This document shows positions 34,992 to 43,594 of a stretch of DNA of 64,000 nucleotides, one piece after another. The stretch is from CAZBRS01 sp964494475 (GTDB taxonomy: Bacteria; Myxococcota_A; UBA9042; CAZBRS01). The position numbers and the translations under genes are program-made. Below the pieces are notes generated by a model. That model had not been told where the DNA came from and did no database searches. It saw only the letters and a program-made list of their open reading frames with translations. The stretch is taken from the NCBI GenBank assembly GCA_964494475.1, contig CAZBRS010000033.1, forward strand, positions 1 through 64,000, given 5' to 3'. Every line of letters starts with the position of its first letter. Position 1 is the first letter of the stretch.

Positions 34992-35021
34992 TTGCACAGA
35001 AAAAAACTGGACAGATATTGT
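34992..35021 (+). promoter_or_regulatory. Promoter of the chalcone-isomerase-like gene
   Basis: In an AT-rich patch, TTGCAC (34992-34997) is followed by TATTGT (35016-35021) after 18 bases, or ATATTG after 17. The start codon is 43 bases further, after an AGGAGG site. Confidence 0.45.
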
Positions 35022-35063
35022 ACATAGGGTCGATGAAGCGACCCGCCGTGAGGAGGTGGTGTG

Positions 35064-35669
35064 ATGAAGGTCGGCTCTCCGAGGGTGCTTTCGGTCCTTC
35101 CCGGCGCGCTCGTCGCGCTCCAGGTGGTCGTGCTGTTCGGGTCGGTGGCCCCGCGACCGGCTTCGGCCGCGCCCGAGCGAGCGGCCTTCGCCCCGGCCAA
35201 GGTCGTGGGCGAACGGCAGATGGTGTTGCAGGGAACCGGGATATTCCGGTACCTGTCCATGATCGACGTGGTCGAGGGCGGCCTCTATCTCTGGCCGGAG
35301 GCCTCCCCGAAGCCGGCTCTGGCCGACGTACCGAAGCTGCTCGAGCTCAGGTACCTCCGGGGGTTCGACGCCTCCGACTTCGCGAAGGCAACGCTGGACG
35401 GCGTGAACCGGAACGTCTCCCCCGACGTCTACGCTCGGGTCGCGGATCGCTTGCGCAGCTTCAACACGTTCTACCAGGACGTGCAGAAGGGCGATCGCTA
35501 CACGCTGACCTACGTTCCGGGCGAGGGCACCACGCTGGCCCTGAACGGGAGGCCGCTGGGCACCATCGAGGGCGCGGACTTCGCGGCGGCGCTGTTCACC
35601 ATCTGGCTCGGCGACAAGGACCCGATGGACGAGTCGTTCCGGCTCGACCTGCTGGGGGAGACCGCGTGA
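35064..35669 (+). CDS. Chalcone isomerase-like periplasmic protein
   Basis: A 201-residue exported protein (signal peptide to about residue 35). The pattern VLQGTGIFRYLSMIDVVEGGLYL, ELRYLRGFDASDF, LTYVPGEGTTLALNGRPLG and FAAALFTIWLGDKD matches bacterial chalcone-isomerase-like proteins, in which the plant enzyme fold is kept but a flavonoid role is not implied. The ATG at 35064 is preferred over the GTG three bases upstream because AGGAGG is ideally spaced. Its function is unknown; it stands alone with its own promoter. Confidence 0.8.
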   Translation: MKVGSPRVLSVLPGALVALQVVVLFGSVAPRPASAAPERAAFAPAKVVGERQMVLQGTGIFRYLSMIDVVEGGLYLWPEASPKPALADVPKLLELRYLRGFDASDFAKATLDGVNRNVSPDVYARVADRLRSFNTFYQDVQKGDRYTLTYVPGEGTTLALNGRPLGTIEGADFAAALFTIWLGDKDPMDESFRLDLLGETA

Positions 35670-35753
35670 GTTCGCACCTGCCTTGGCTGGAACGTTCGCA
35701 GAGCATTCGCAGATAGCTAGAAGGATTTCCGCAGAGCGGATGGCTCGGGCGGC

Positions 35754-36752
35754 TCACTCCCACTTCGCGAGGGCGCCCGCCAGCGCCTGCCGGGCCTCGA
35801 CCATGATGCGAGCCACCAGTTCGGCCACGGTGGGGATGTCGTGCACCAGCCCCACCGACTGCCCGATGGTCAGCATGGCCTGGTCGACGTCGCCGTTCTT
35901 CCACACCTCGCGCGCCCGTTGGCCCGAGATCAGGGGGAAGAGCGCGGTGAAGTCTCCACCCTCCTGCTCGATCTGCGCCACCTGCTCCATGATGCGGTTG
36001 CGGTAGGCCCGCACCTGCAGCCCGAAGGGCGCCAGCAACGCCTGGAGGTTCAACGTGGTATCGCGCTCGGTGGCCTCGAGCAGGACACGCTGCAGGTTGG
36101 GGTGGATGCCGGCCTCCTTCGTCGCCAGGAACCGCGTGGCCATCATGACCCCGTCGGCCCCCAGCGCCAACGCCGCCGCCAGCCCCCGCCCGTCGGCCAG
36201 GCCGCCGGCCGCCAGGATGGGCAGGTCCACCGCCTCGCGCACGCGCGGCACCAGCACCAGCGTGGACACATCGTCCTTGTGGGGGAAGCCCCCCTCCTCG
36301 AACCCCGCGATGGTCACGGCGTCGTAGCCCACCTTCTGGGCGTGCACCGCGTGCTTCACCGTGCCCACCTTGTGCAGCACCTTGACGCCCGCCGCCTTCG
36401 CCAGGGGCAGGTACTCGGCCCCGAGGAACGTGTCGACGGGCGCGCCGGCGATCTCGATGGCCGTGACCCGCTCGTCGCAGCAGACGCGGAAGAACGCCTG
36501 CAGCAGCTCGATCGGCAGCCGAATGGAGGGCATGGTGGTGATGTTCACGATGAAGGGCGCCGACGTGAGCTCGCGCGTTCGTGCAATCGCCGCGCGCAGA
36601 TCCTCGGCGTCGTCGTAGTTGCCCGAGGTCACGTTGCCCATGGCGCCGGCGTTCGAGATGGCGGCCGCCAGCTCGGGCGTGGCGATCCAGAGCATGCCCC
36701 CGCACTGGATGGGGGTGCTGAGGCCGAAGAGCTCGGTGATGCGGGTCTTCAT
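35754..36752 (-). CDS. Nitronate monooxygenase-like FMN enzyme
   Basis: A 332-residue cytoplasmic TIM-barrel flavoprotein. Blocks include FGLSTPIQCGGM, AAAISNAGAMGNVTSG, VLHKVGTVKHAVHAQKVGYDAVTIAGFEEGG (in shortened form), LPILAAGGLADGRGLAAALALGADGVMMATRF and a phosphate-binding AGG motif. These match the nitronate monooxygenase/2-nitropropane dioxygenase family, which also contains enoyl reductases of FabK type. The H-G pair used by nitronate enzymes appears as G-F-E-E-G-G here, so the substrate is uncertain. The start at 36752 (MKTRITELFG) fits the family; the longer frame does not. Confidence 0.82.
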   Translation of the reverse strand: MKTRITELFGLSTPIQCGGMLWIATPELAAAISNAGAMGNVTSGNYDDAEDLRAAIARTRELTSAPFIVNITTMPSIRLPIELLQAFFRVCCDERVTAIEIAGAPVDTFLGAEYLPLAKAAGVKVLHKVGTVKHAVHAQKVGYDAVTIAGFEEGGFPHKDDVSTLVLVPRVREAVDLPILAAGGLADGRGLAAALALGADGVMMATRFLATKEAGIHPNLQRVLLEATERDTTLNLQALLAPFGLQVRAYRNRIMEQVAQIEQEGGDFTALFPLISGQRAREVWKNGDVDQAMLTIGQSVGLVHDIPTVAELVARIMVEARQALAGALAKWE

Positions 36753-36860
36753 GGGGTCCCCCGAGACGGTTTCGCGACGACGGAGCGACGATAACGGGTC
36801 GAACGGTCGGCGTCGCGACCCCATCGTTCGCTTTCTTCGCCGCTGTCGCCGCCGTCGTTC

Positions 36861-38036
36861 CTACGTGCACTCGCCCCAGGCTACCTCACCGTCGGCCGAC
36901 ATCGTGAAGGGGCACGTGACGGCGGAGCCATTGGCGCCGTGTTCGGTCACGGTGCCCGCGGCGCTCCCGTCGGGCAGGTACGTGGTCGAGCCGTCCTGGT
37001 CCGGCGATTGGGCGGTGGCCGGATCGTCCCAGGTCCAGGTCTCCTGCACCGTGCCGTCGGCGGCGTAGACGTCGTGGCCGGCCGACGCCGACCCGTCGTC
37101 GTAGAGGCCGCTCCAGTCGCCTTCGCCCGCGCCGTCGGCTGCCAGCGTCGCCTGACCGACGAAGTCGGGCGAGGCCGCCGTGGCCGGGTCGTCGTACGTG
37201 TACTGGTACTCGGCGCTGCCGTCGGGCTGGCCGACCACGGTCGTGACGACCGTCCACGGCTCCCAGGTGCCGGTGCTGGTCGTCGTGTACGAGCCATCGG
37301 CGCCGTACGTGAAGTCGCTCGTCCAGTCGGGCGAAGCCTCGGTGGCCGGGTCGTCGAACACCGAGGTGCCCGTCGAGCTTCCGTCGGGCGTCGTCGTATA
37401 GTCGGACACCGAGGTGCCCTCTGCTCCAGTCCAGACCTCGTGGGCCCACATGACCCCGCCCACGCCGTACTGGTAGTCGCCCACCAGCGTCTGGCCGTCG
37501 TCCGACGAGCTGTCGATGTGCTGCGAGGCTCCGTCGGCGCCGACGGTATAGTCGGCCTCCCAGACCTCCGCCGAGCCGTCGCGCATCTGGTAGGTCGTGG
37601 TGTAGTGGCCGTTGCCCTGGCCGTCGTCCGTGCCGACCGTGACGACCGACGCGATGTCGCCCCCCTGCGGGCAGTCGTATTGGTACCGGAACTCGCCCGT
37701 GGCCTCGTCGTACGATTCCTCGACGGTCACCCACTCGGTGCAGGCCTCACCTCCCTGGTCGGACGACGCCGAGGCCTCGTCCGACGCGTCGGACTGAGCC
37801 ATCACACGCCCGTTCAGGCGGGTCGGCAGGCGCAGGTCCTCGGTCGACACCCGGGGTGCCTGGGTCGGCCCGGCGAGCGAGACCAGGGCGACGGGCGCGC
37901 GCGCCGTCGTGAAGTCCGGCATCGACGCCACGTCGCCCGGGGCAGGGCTCACGGCGAGCTCGTCGGAGGAACCCCGATCGCAGCCGAAGAGCAGGACCGT
38001 GCAGGCCAGCAGCGTCGCTCGAACCTTCGTTCCCAT
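36861..38036 (-). CDS. Repeat-containing lipoprotein of unknown function
   Basis: A 391-residue lipoprotein (lipobox LLFGC). From about residue 100 it consists of degenerate repeats built on DDPAT-ASPD (three copies), YTVGADG, YGADGSYTTTST and DGSA, rich in Ser, Thr, Asp, Gly and Trp. These resemble YD/RHS-type or MORN-like surface repeats and suggest a beta-rich rod. It ends CPFTMSADGEVAWGEC. The start at 38036 gives the lipobox. There is a 201-base gap to the upstream GH5 gene in which I see no clear signal. Confidence 0.6.
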   Translation of the reverse strand: MGTKVRATLLACTVLLFGCDRGSSDELAVSPAPGDVASMPDFTTARAPVALVSLAGPTQAPRVSTEDLRLPTRLNGRVMAQSDASDEASASSDQGGEACTEWVTVEESYDEATGEFRYQYDCPQGGDIASVVTVGTDDGQGNGHYTTTYQMRDGSAEVWEADYTVGADGASQHIDSSSDDGQTLVGDYQYGVGGVMWAHEVWTGAEGTSVSDYTTTPDGSSTGTSVFDDPATEASPDWTSDFTYGADGSYTTTSTGTWEPWTVVTTVVGQPDGSAEYQYTYDDPATAASPDFVGQATLAADGAGEGDWSGLYDDGSASAGHDVYAADGTVQETWTWDDPATAQSPDQDGSTTYLPDGSAAGTVTEHGANGSAVTCPFTMSADGEVAWGECT

Positions 38037-38237
38037 GGTGCACCTCCAGAGAAGAACCGTCGGTCGCGTGTCCGCGGCTCGCCCACGAGCCCCGGCACGA
38101 CCGATCGCATGGGCCGAAGCGTACGAAGCGCCGAGCATCGGAGCAAGGAAACTCGATCCCGCCGTCAACAATCTGACGCCTCTCACCCGAGCCCCGGGCG
38201 CGCCGGTCGAGCCGGGAGCGGCCCGTGGTCACGAAGG

Positions 38238-39875
38238 TCAGCGCCGCGGAAGCACGCTCAGCGGCACCACCGGCTCCTGCGACCGCTCCGCGAGCGCCTT
38301 CGCGTAGCTGGCGTAGGCCTCGAAGCTCGCGCTGGCGAGCCCCGAGAACGCCTGCCGGATCTGGTCGGCCGAGGCGTCCCTGACGTCGATGCGGGCCGGC
38401 GCCTGCGGGTGCCACACTCCCCAGGTCGAGTCGCTCTGCCCGAACTTCCAGGTCCAGGTGGTCCAGTGCACGCCGTGCGCGTTCAGGAGGGCGAGGGCGG
38501 CGTCCATCGCCGCGGGGGCCCAGGGGTCGCCGCCCATGGCGTTGAACTCGCCCAGGAGCACCGGGCAGTCGAAGCGCAGGTGCCAGTCGAAGTCGGTCTC
38601 CAGTTGTTCGATCTCGGCGGCCATGGCCCGGCCGTACGCGTCGGCGGACGCGTCGGTCGTGGGATAGGCGTGAATCGAGAACATCGAGTTGGTCCAGCCC
38701 ATCTCCCGGGGCGAGGCCAGGAACGTGGGCGATCGGTAGCCGTCTTCGGCCATCACCACGTGCCGGTCGTCGACCTCGCGGATGGCCCGGTAGAGCGGGT
38801 CGTGGATGGCGCGATACGCCGCCTCGGAGCGCACCGCCATCGGTTCGTTCAACAGGTCGTAGACGGCCACGTGCGGCTCGTCGCGGAAGTACGACGCCAG
38901 GGCCTTCCACAGGCGCGCCGTGCGCTCGATGCAACGCGGCTCGTAGGGCAGGTGACCGCCGTCGCGCAGTCCGGCGTGCGCGGCCGCGCTTTGACCGCCG
39001 GGCGCCCCGTGCAGGTCGAGGATGACCCACACCCGGTGCTTGCGGGCCCAGCGCACCACGTCGTCGAGGTGCCGCCAGCCCTCGGGGCGGAACCCGATGG
39101 CGTCGGGCGCGTCGGTCTCGAGCGCGCGATACCAGAACGGCACGCGGACGACGTTCAGTCCCAGCGCCGCGACCCCCGCCACGTCGGCCTCGGTGATCCA
39201 GGCGTCGGCGAAGGCCTCGCGCAGATCGTTGGCCTCCTCCGGCCCGAAGCGCCGGGTCAGCCAGGCCCACATCCCCTCCTCTTCGAAGACCCACGGTTGT
39301 TCGTCGAACCACGCCCACAGGGCCTCGACGGCCGCCCGCCGCCCGTCGGTCGCGTGCTCGGTCATGTAGGCCCGCCACTCGGCCACCAGCGTCCAGGGCG
39401 AGCGGCTCTCCGAGAGGAAGGCCACGAGGTTCGACCTCCGGGCGTCGGCCAGCAGATCGGCCAGCCCCGCGTCGTCGGCCCTCTGCTGCATCGCCGCCTG
39501 CAAATCCGCCGGCTGCATCAGCCCGATGCCCGCGATCCAGGCCTCCATCTGCAGCCAGCTGCCGAAGTTGACGCCCCGCAGCGCGACCGGCGCCCCGGAC
39601 TCATCGACGAGATCGGAGCCCTCGACGCGCAGGAAGGGCAGGGTGGCGACCTCGTCGACGGGCGGCCGCACCGGGAACTCGGCGACGTTGGGCTGGCAGA
39701 GGGCGGTGTCCGGGGCGACGTCGGGGGCCCCTTCGGGGTCCGTATCGGCGTGCGTGTCGGCGTGCGCGTCGGCGTTCGGGTGGGACGTGGCGGCCTCATC
39801 GCCGCACGAGGACGTGACCAGACCGGCCAGGATCGCGAACGCGACCCAGCCGAACTTCGTGACGCCTGGACCCAT
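38238..39875 (-). CDS. GH5 glycoside hydrolase lipoprotein (beta-glucanase-like)
   Basis: A 545-residue lipoprotein (Cys at 24 in VTSSC) with an Asp/His/Ala-rich spacer. The GH5 barrel shows LRGVNFGSWLQMEAWI (near 100), LGLNVVRVPFWY (240), VILDLHGAPGGQ (285), VYDLLNEPM with the acid/base E344, the IHAYPT strand (401) and VLLGEFN with the nucleophile E443. The opening block and the order are nearest the exo-beta-1,3-glucanase-like GH5 group. A helical stretch at residues about 118-235 separates the first block from the second and includes several Trp. It likely acts on beta-glucans outside the cell. Confidence 0.88.
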   Translation of the reverse strand: MGPGVTKFGWVAFAILAGLVTSSCGDEAATSHPNADAHADTHADTDPEGAPDVAPDTALCQPNVAEFPVRPPVDEVATLPFLRVEGSDLVDESGAPVALRGVNFGSWLQMEAWIAGIGLMQPADLQAAMQQRADDAGLADLLADARRSNLVAFLSESRSPWTLVAEWRAYMTEHATDGRRAAVEALWAWFDEQPWVFEEEGMWAWLTRRFGPEEANDLREAFADAWITEADVAGVAALGLNVVRVPFWYRALETDAPDAIGFRPEGWRHLDDVVRWARKHRVWVILDLHGAPGGQSAAAHAGLRDGGHLPYEPRCIERTARLWKALASYFRDEPHVAVYDLLNEPMAVRSEAAYRAIHDPLYRAIREVDDRHVVMAEDGYRSPTFLASPREMGWTNSMFSIHAYPTTDASADAYGRAMAAEIEQLETDFDWHLRFDCPVLLGEFNAMGGDPWAPAAMDAALALLNAHGVHWTTWTWKFGQSDSTWGVWHPQAPARIDVRDASADQIRQAFSGLASASFEAYASYAKALAERSQEPVVPLSVLPRR

Positions 39876-40033
39876 GGACTCTCCTGGACGCCGGCCTCGA
39901 AGCCGACAGCTTACCGATCGGTCCGGGGGCCATCAAGCTCGGCGGAGGACCTGCGACCGAACCTGCCGGGAAGTGGTGCTGATTCTTCGCGCGTGACGTC
40001 GTGAGCGGCGAAGCCTTTTCTCCGGCGCAGCCC

Positions 40034-40301
40034 GACGGCCCCCACAGGGGCACCGCAAAGTCCGATCTGGACCCAGGAGTTCCGAGAGGACCCGGCGAAT
40101 GGGTCGCGTCGGCGTGGCCGTCGAAGATCGCAGGCAAACACGTAAAACCGATGGACGTGACACGTCTTTCCGGCGAAAGCCGGAATCCAGGGCACGGTCG
40201 GACGAAGGCCCGCGGCCGACCGGCCTGGACCCCGGGTCAAGCCCGGGGTGACGGTCAATTGGGACGACCAACGACTTTGCGGGAGCCCTGACGGCCCCCA
40301 C
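40034..40301. repeat. MITE-like element with direct-repeat flanks and internal palindromes
   Basis: The 12-bp sequence GACGGCCCCCAC occurs as a direct repeat at 40034-40045 and 40290-40301. Just inside, with the same 9-base offset at each end, are inverted repeats GCAAAGTC (40055-40062) and GACTTTGC (40273-40280); the 9-base offsets also partly match in inverted order. Inside lie two strong hairpins, TTCCGGC-GAAA-GCCGGAA (40168-40185) and CCCCGGG-TCAAG-CCCGGGG (40230-40248), of the REP type common in intergenic DNA. No gene is seen in 39876-40367 otherwise. Confidence 0.65.
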
Positions 40302-40367
40302 CAGGAGCCTTGTGCCCGGCGACGCGAGTGGTATCGTGGAGTCCGCTCGAATCAACCCGGGTCAGGC

Positions 40368-41609
40368 ATGACGGAACGAACCCGGTCGCGGATCGCTGTC
40401 CTGGCATGGCTCCTTCTGGCATCGTGCCAGACCCAGGCGATGTCGGGCCAGGCCGACGCGGAGCTCGATCGCGTCGAAGAGGCCGCCGCTTCGGACGACG
40501 GCGGCTTGCCGGACAGGGGCTCGGAGGCGCCGAGCGAGGCGACCGTCGACGCCCCGGCCGCAGCGGACGCATCCGAGGCCGCACCGCTCGACGCATCGGA
40601 CCCCGAGCCCGCCGCGGAGCCGCTCCCCGACGTCCTCGCGGATCCCGCGTCCGAGACCGCCGAGTCGGTCGAATCTCCGCCGGAAGCGGTCGACGTGAGC
40701 CCCGATCTCCCGTCCGAGACGTTCGCCGCCCCGGCCCCGATCGGCTGCGTCACGTCCGTCGAGCCCGGTCACCACGTTTTCGCGTGCCAGGGCCTCGACG
40801 TCGACGTCGAGGTCCCGGAGCCGTGCCTGAGCGCTCCGTGTGGCGTCATCCTGGACCTCCATGGCCTCACGATGAACGCAGAGCAGCAGGACAACAACAC
40901 CGGCCTGCGGGCGCTCGGCAACCAGTACGGGTACATCGTGATCCAGCCCAACGCCAAGGGTCAGCCGCCGCTCTCCAAGTGGACGACCTACGAGGACGAC
41001 GAGAAGGTGATGGCGTTCACCAAAGACGCGTTCGCCGCCTGGCACACCGACCCCGGGCGCTTTCACGTGTCGGGCTTCTCGCAGGGCGGGTTCATGACGT
41101 GGCGGCTCCTGTGCAAGCACTCCGACCTCATCGCGTCCGTCGCCGCCGCGAGCAGCTGCGCCGGGTACGGGATCGAGATCCCCTACCTCGGATCGCTCTC
41201 GGAGGTCGGCTGCTCCTTCACGGGCACGGACAAGCCCGCGAGCGAGGTCCCCGTCCTCCAGATGCACGGCACGCTGGACGTGATCATCCCGTACTATTGC
41301 GGGACCAACCTGAAGAACGCGGTGATCGAGGCCTGGGATCTGACCGAGACCGAGACGGTGTCCTCGGACGGCGACCACTCGTGGAAGCGCTACGAGAGCC
41401 CGTCCGGCAACGTGGTCGAGTTCATCTCGCACGACTACCGGTCGAAGTCCCTGGTGCTGCAAGGGCACTGCATGCCGGGCAGCCAGGATCTCGACGGCGG
41501 CGAGCCGGGCCAACTGCTGGGCGGCTTCGGCTGCAAGGACGCCAGCCCCTTCGTGTGGGGCGAGGCGGTCATGAAGTTCTTCGTGGCGCACCCGAAGGTC
41601 AATCCATGA
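40368..41609 (+). CDS. Esterase lipoprotein (PHB-depolymerase/LpqC-like alpha/beta hydrolase)
   Basis: A 413-residue lipoprotein. The ATG at 40368 gives a lipobox LLASC, followed by a very long acidic Ala/Asp/Glu/Pro spacer to about residue 125. The hydrolase domain has GVILDLHGLTMNAEQQDNN (oxyanion strand), VSGFSQGGFMTW (nucleophile Ser), VPVLQMHGTLDVIIPY (Asp) and LQGHCMPG (His). The family includes polyhydroxybutyrate depolymerases and feruloyl or acetyl xylan esterases. It is coupled to a second esterase gene by ATGA, and both probably act on the same polymer. Confidence 0.8.
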   Translation: MTERTRSRIAVLAWLLLASCQTQAMSGQADAELDRVEEAAASDDGGLPDRGSEAPSEATVDAPAAADASEAAPLDASDPEPAAEPLPDVLADPASETAESVESPPEAVDVSPDLPSETFAAPAPIGCVTSVEPGHHVFACQGLDVDVEVPEPCLSAPCGVILDLHGLTMNAEQQDNNTGLRALGNQYGYIVIQPNAKGQPPLSKWTTYEDDEKVMAFTKDAFAAWHTDPGRFHVSGFSQGGFMTWRLLCKHSDLIASVAAASSCAGYGIEIPYLGSLSEVGCSFTGTDKPASEVPVLQMHGTLDVIIPYYCGTNLKNAVIEAWDLTETETVSSDGDHSWKRYESPSGNVVEFISHDYRSKSLVLQGHCMPGSQDLDGGEPGQLLGGFGCKDASPFVWGEAVMKFFVAHPKVNP

Positions 41610-42601
41610 ACCGACTCGTGACCCAGGGTCTGCTGGGACTCGCGCTCGCGGCCCTCTCGGCCTGTTCGGGCGGTGGCGCGAGCCCCGACGTTCGGTCGTT
41701 CGACGTTCCTGCCGACGTCGTCGACGAACCGGGCGCCGACGGAGTCGCCGACGCCGACGCCGCGGAGTTCTCCGGGTGCGCGGGCCCGGTCCTGGCCCCC
41801 GGCGACTACACGCGAACCCAGGTCTTCGACGGGATCGAACGGACGTGGACCGTCCACGTGCCGCCCCTGGCCGACGCCTCCACGCGCCTGCCGCTGGTCG
41901 TGAACCTGCACCCCTTCGTTTTGGGCGGGAACGCCACGTTCCATCGGATCTGGCGCCTCGAGTCCGGCCTCGAGGCGCTCGCCGACGTGGAAGGCTTCGT
42001 GGTGGTGCAACCCGACGGGACGGGGAAGCCCGCGGCGTGGAACGCCGGAGAGGCGTGCTGCGGCGACGCGAGCGAGCAGCAGGTCGACGACGTCGGTTTC
42101 GTCCTGGCCCTGATCGAGTGGGTCTCGGCCGAGGCCTGCATCGACGCCCGCCGGGTCTATGCGACGGGCATGTCCAACGGGGGCTACCTCTCGCACCGCC
42201 TGGCGTGCGAGGCGCCCGATCGCGTCGCCGCCATCGCGCCGGTGGTCGGAGGCTTCTCCGCCGAGCTCCTGGGCGTCGCCGGCGCACGGGCGGTGCCCGT
42301 CCTGCAGATCAGCGGCAGCCTCGACAACCTGCCGAATCGCGTCGAGGCGGTCGCGCGGTGGGTGGCCTCGAACGAGTGCAACCCCGCGCCCGAGGTGACC
42401 TACGCCAAGGGGACCGCCACCTGCGAGACCTGGACCGGCTGCCGCGACGGGGTCGAGGTCACGCACTGCATCGTCGACGGGGGCGGGCACTGCTGGTTCA
42501 GCGATCACCCCTTCCAGTACACGCCGGACTGCGACGCCACGGAGGACCTGGTGAGCGAGCACGTGGTCTGGCAGTTCCTCTCGCGCTGGCAGCTGCCCTG
42601 A
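41606..42601 (+). CDS. Second esterase lipoprotein (PHB-depolymerase/LpqC family)
   Basis: A 331-residue lipoprotein (lipobox LSACSG). Family blocks: LPLVVNLHPFVLGG, WNAGEACCGDASEQQVDDVGF (in shortened form), VYATGMSNGGYLSHRLACE with the nucleophile Ser in GMSNGG, VPVLQISGSLDNLPN and DGGGHCWF with the catalytic His. The CCG...VDDVGF segment is diagnostic of LpqC-like esterases. It overlaps the stop of the first esterase gene (ATGA at 41606-41609) but is not a simple duplicate, as the two differ in most loops. It faces the diguanylate cyclase gene tail to tail. Confidence 0.85.
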   Translation: MNRLVTQGLLGLALAALSACSGGGASPDVRSFDVPADVVDEPGADGVADADAAEFSGCAGPVLAPGDYTRTQVFDGIERTWTVHVPPLADASTRLPLVVNLHPFVLGGNATFHRIWRLESGLEALADVEGFVVVQPDGTGKPAAWNAGEACCGDASEQQVDDVGFVLALIEWVSAEACIDARRVYATGMSNGGYLSHRLACEAPDRVAAIAPVVGGFSAELLGVAGARAVPVLQISGSLDNLPNRVEAVARWVASNECNPAPEVTYAKGTATCETWTGCRDGVEVTHCIVDGGGHCWFSDHPFQYTPDCDATEDLVSEHVVWQFLSRWQLP

Positions 42602-42679
42602 ACAGGCAGCAGGTCGTCGTCCGGGTCTCTGTGATCGCGCGAGGGCGTCCGATGCGTGACCGAGCGCACCAGGTTCATC

Positions 42680-43558
42680 TCAACCAGCGCCATGGCCGGG
42701 AACGCGCTCGATGCGAATGGCATTCTTACTGGTTTGCTTGACCTGATACATGACGTTGTCGGCCCTGCCGATGAGATCGTCAACGTCTCGCGGAGCCTCC
42801 TCGAACACCACCGCGCCGATGCTGCACGACACCGGCCATCCGCGCTCCGCCATGGCCTGGCCAACGACCGCCTGGACGCGATCGAGAACCAACCCTGCGC
42901 TTTGGGCGTCGGTCTCGGGCATCAACACCGCGAACTCGTCTCCGCCAAGCCTCCCGAGGAAATCGGTCGTGCGAGTCGAGGTGCGCAGGGCCTGCGCGAC
43001 GATCGCCAGCACCTCGTCCCCCGCCCGGTGGCCGAAGCTGTCATTGACCATCTTGAAGTTGTCCAAGTCGATGTAGGCGATGGTCAGCGGGCGCTGGAAG
43101 CGACGCTGTCGCTCCAGCTCGATCTCGGCTTTCTCGCGGAAGGCACGAGGATTCGCAAGCCCCGTCAGCGGATCCGTTCGGGCGAGGCGCTGCTCGTCAG
43201 CGTGGCTTCGACGCAGAGACGAGACGAACGCGATGATGGTGGCGAAGGCCGCCATGTGGGCCAAGCTGTTGAACGCCCAGGCCCCAAGTGAGAAGTCCTG
43301 GCCAGCAAGACGATGCGACACGACCCAGGCCGCAACGCTGGCGAGAGCCACCACGACACCGGCCCTTGTTCCGGCCTTCCAGGCCGCGACCGCGATCGGC
43401 GGGATGTAGAGCGGGTAGAGCCGCAGGTTCAAGCCTATCGCATAGTCCAGCCACCCAACGAGCACGACGACAACGAGCATCCCCAAGAGAAGCCCAGCTT
43501 TGCCCCACGCCGGAGCGGCGGTCGAGGACTTCTCTTCTTGTGTGCTGACTTTATTCAT
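42680..43558 (-). CDS. Membrane-bound diguanylate cyclase
   Basis: A 292-residue protein (or 299 from an ATG at 43579; the inner start is preferred because GGGAGG precedes it). Four hydrophobic helices (about residues 20-115) are followed by a GGDEF domain: DPLTGLANPRAF, YIDLDNFKMVND and RLGGDEFAVLMPE. The active-site motif GGDEF is intact, and an RxxD inhibitory site (RTTD) lies five residues before it, so feedback control by c-di-GMP is expected. It follows the ThrE-like gene on the same strand after 36 bases. Confidence 0.9.
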   Translation of the reverse strand: MNKVSTQEEKSSTAAPAWGKAGLLLGMLVVVVLVGWLDYAIGLNLRLYPLYIPPIAVAAWKAGTRAGVVVALASVAAWVVSHRLAGQDFSLGAWAFNSLAHMAAFATIIAFVSSLRRSHADEQRLARTDPLTGLANPRAFREKAEIELERQRRFQRPLTIAYIDLDNFKMVNDSFGHRAGDEVLAIVAQALRTSTRTTDFLGRLGGDEFAVLMPETDAQSAGLVLDRVQAVVGQAMAERGWPVSCSIGAVVFEEAPRDVDDLIGRADNVMYQVKQTSKNAIRIERVPGHGAG

Positions 43559-43594
43559 CAGCCCTATTTTGCCTCCCATGGCCGCCGTCTCGGG

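Noticed and set aside
35064..35669. Chromophore or flavonoid pathway linked to the PYP domain
   Set aside because: The chalcone-isomerase-like fold in bacteria does not imply phenylpropanoid chemistry, and it lies 10 kb from the PYP gene with no lyase or ligase genes.
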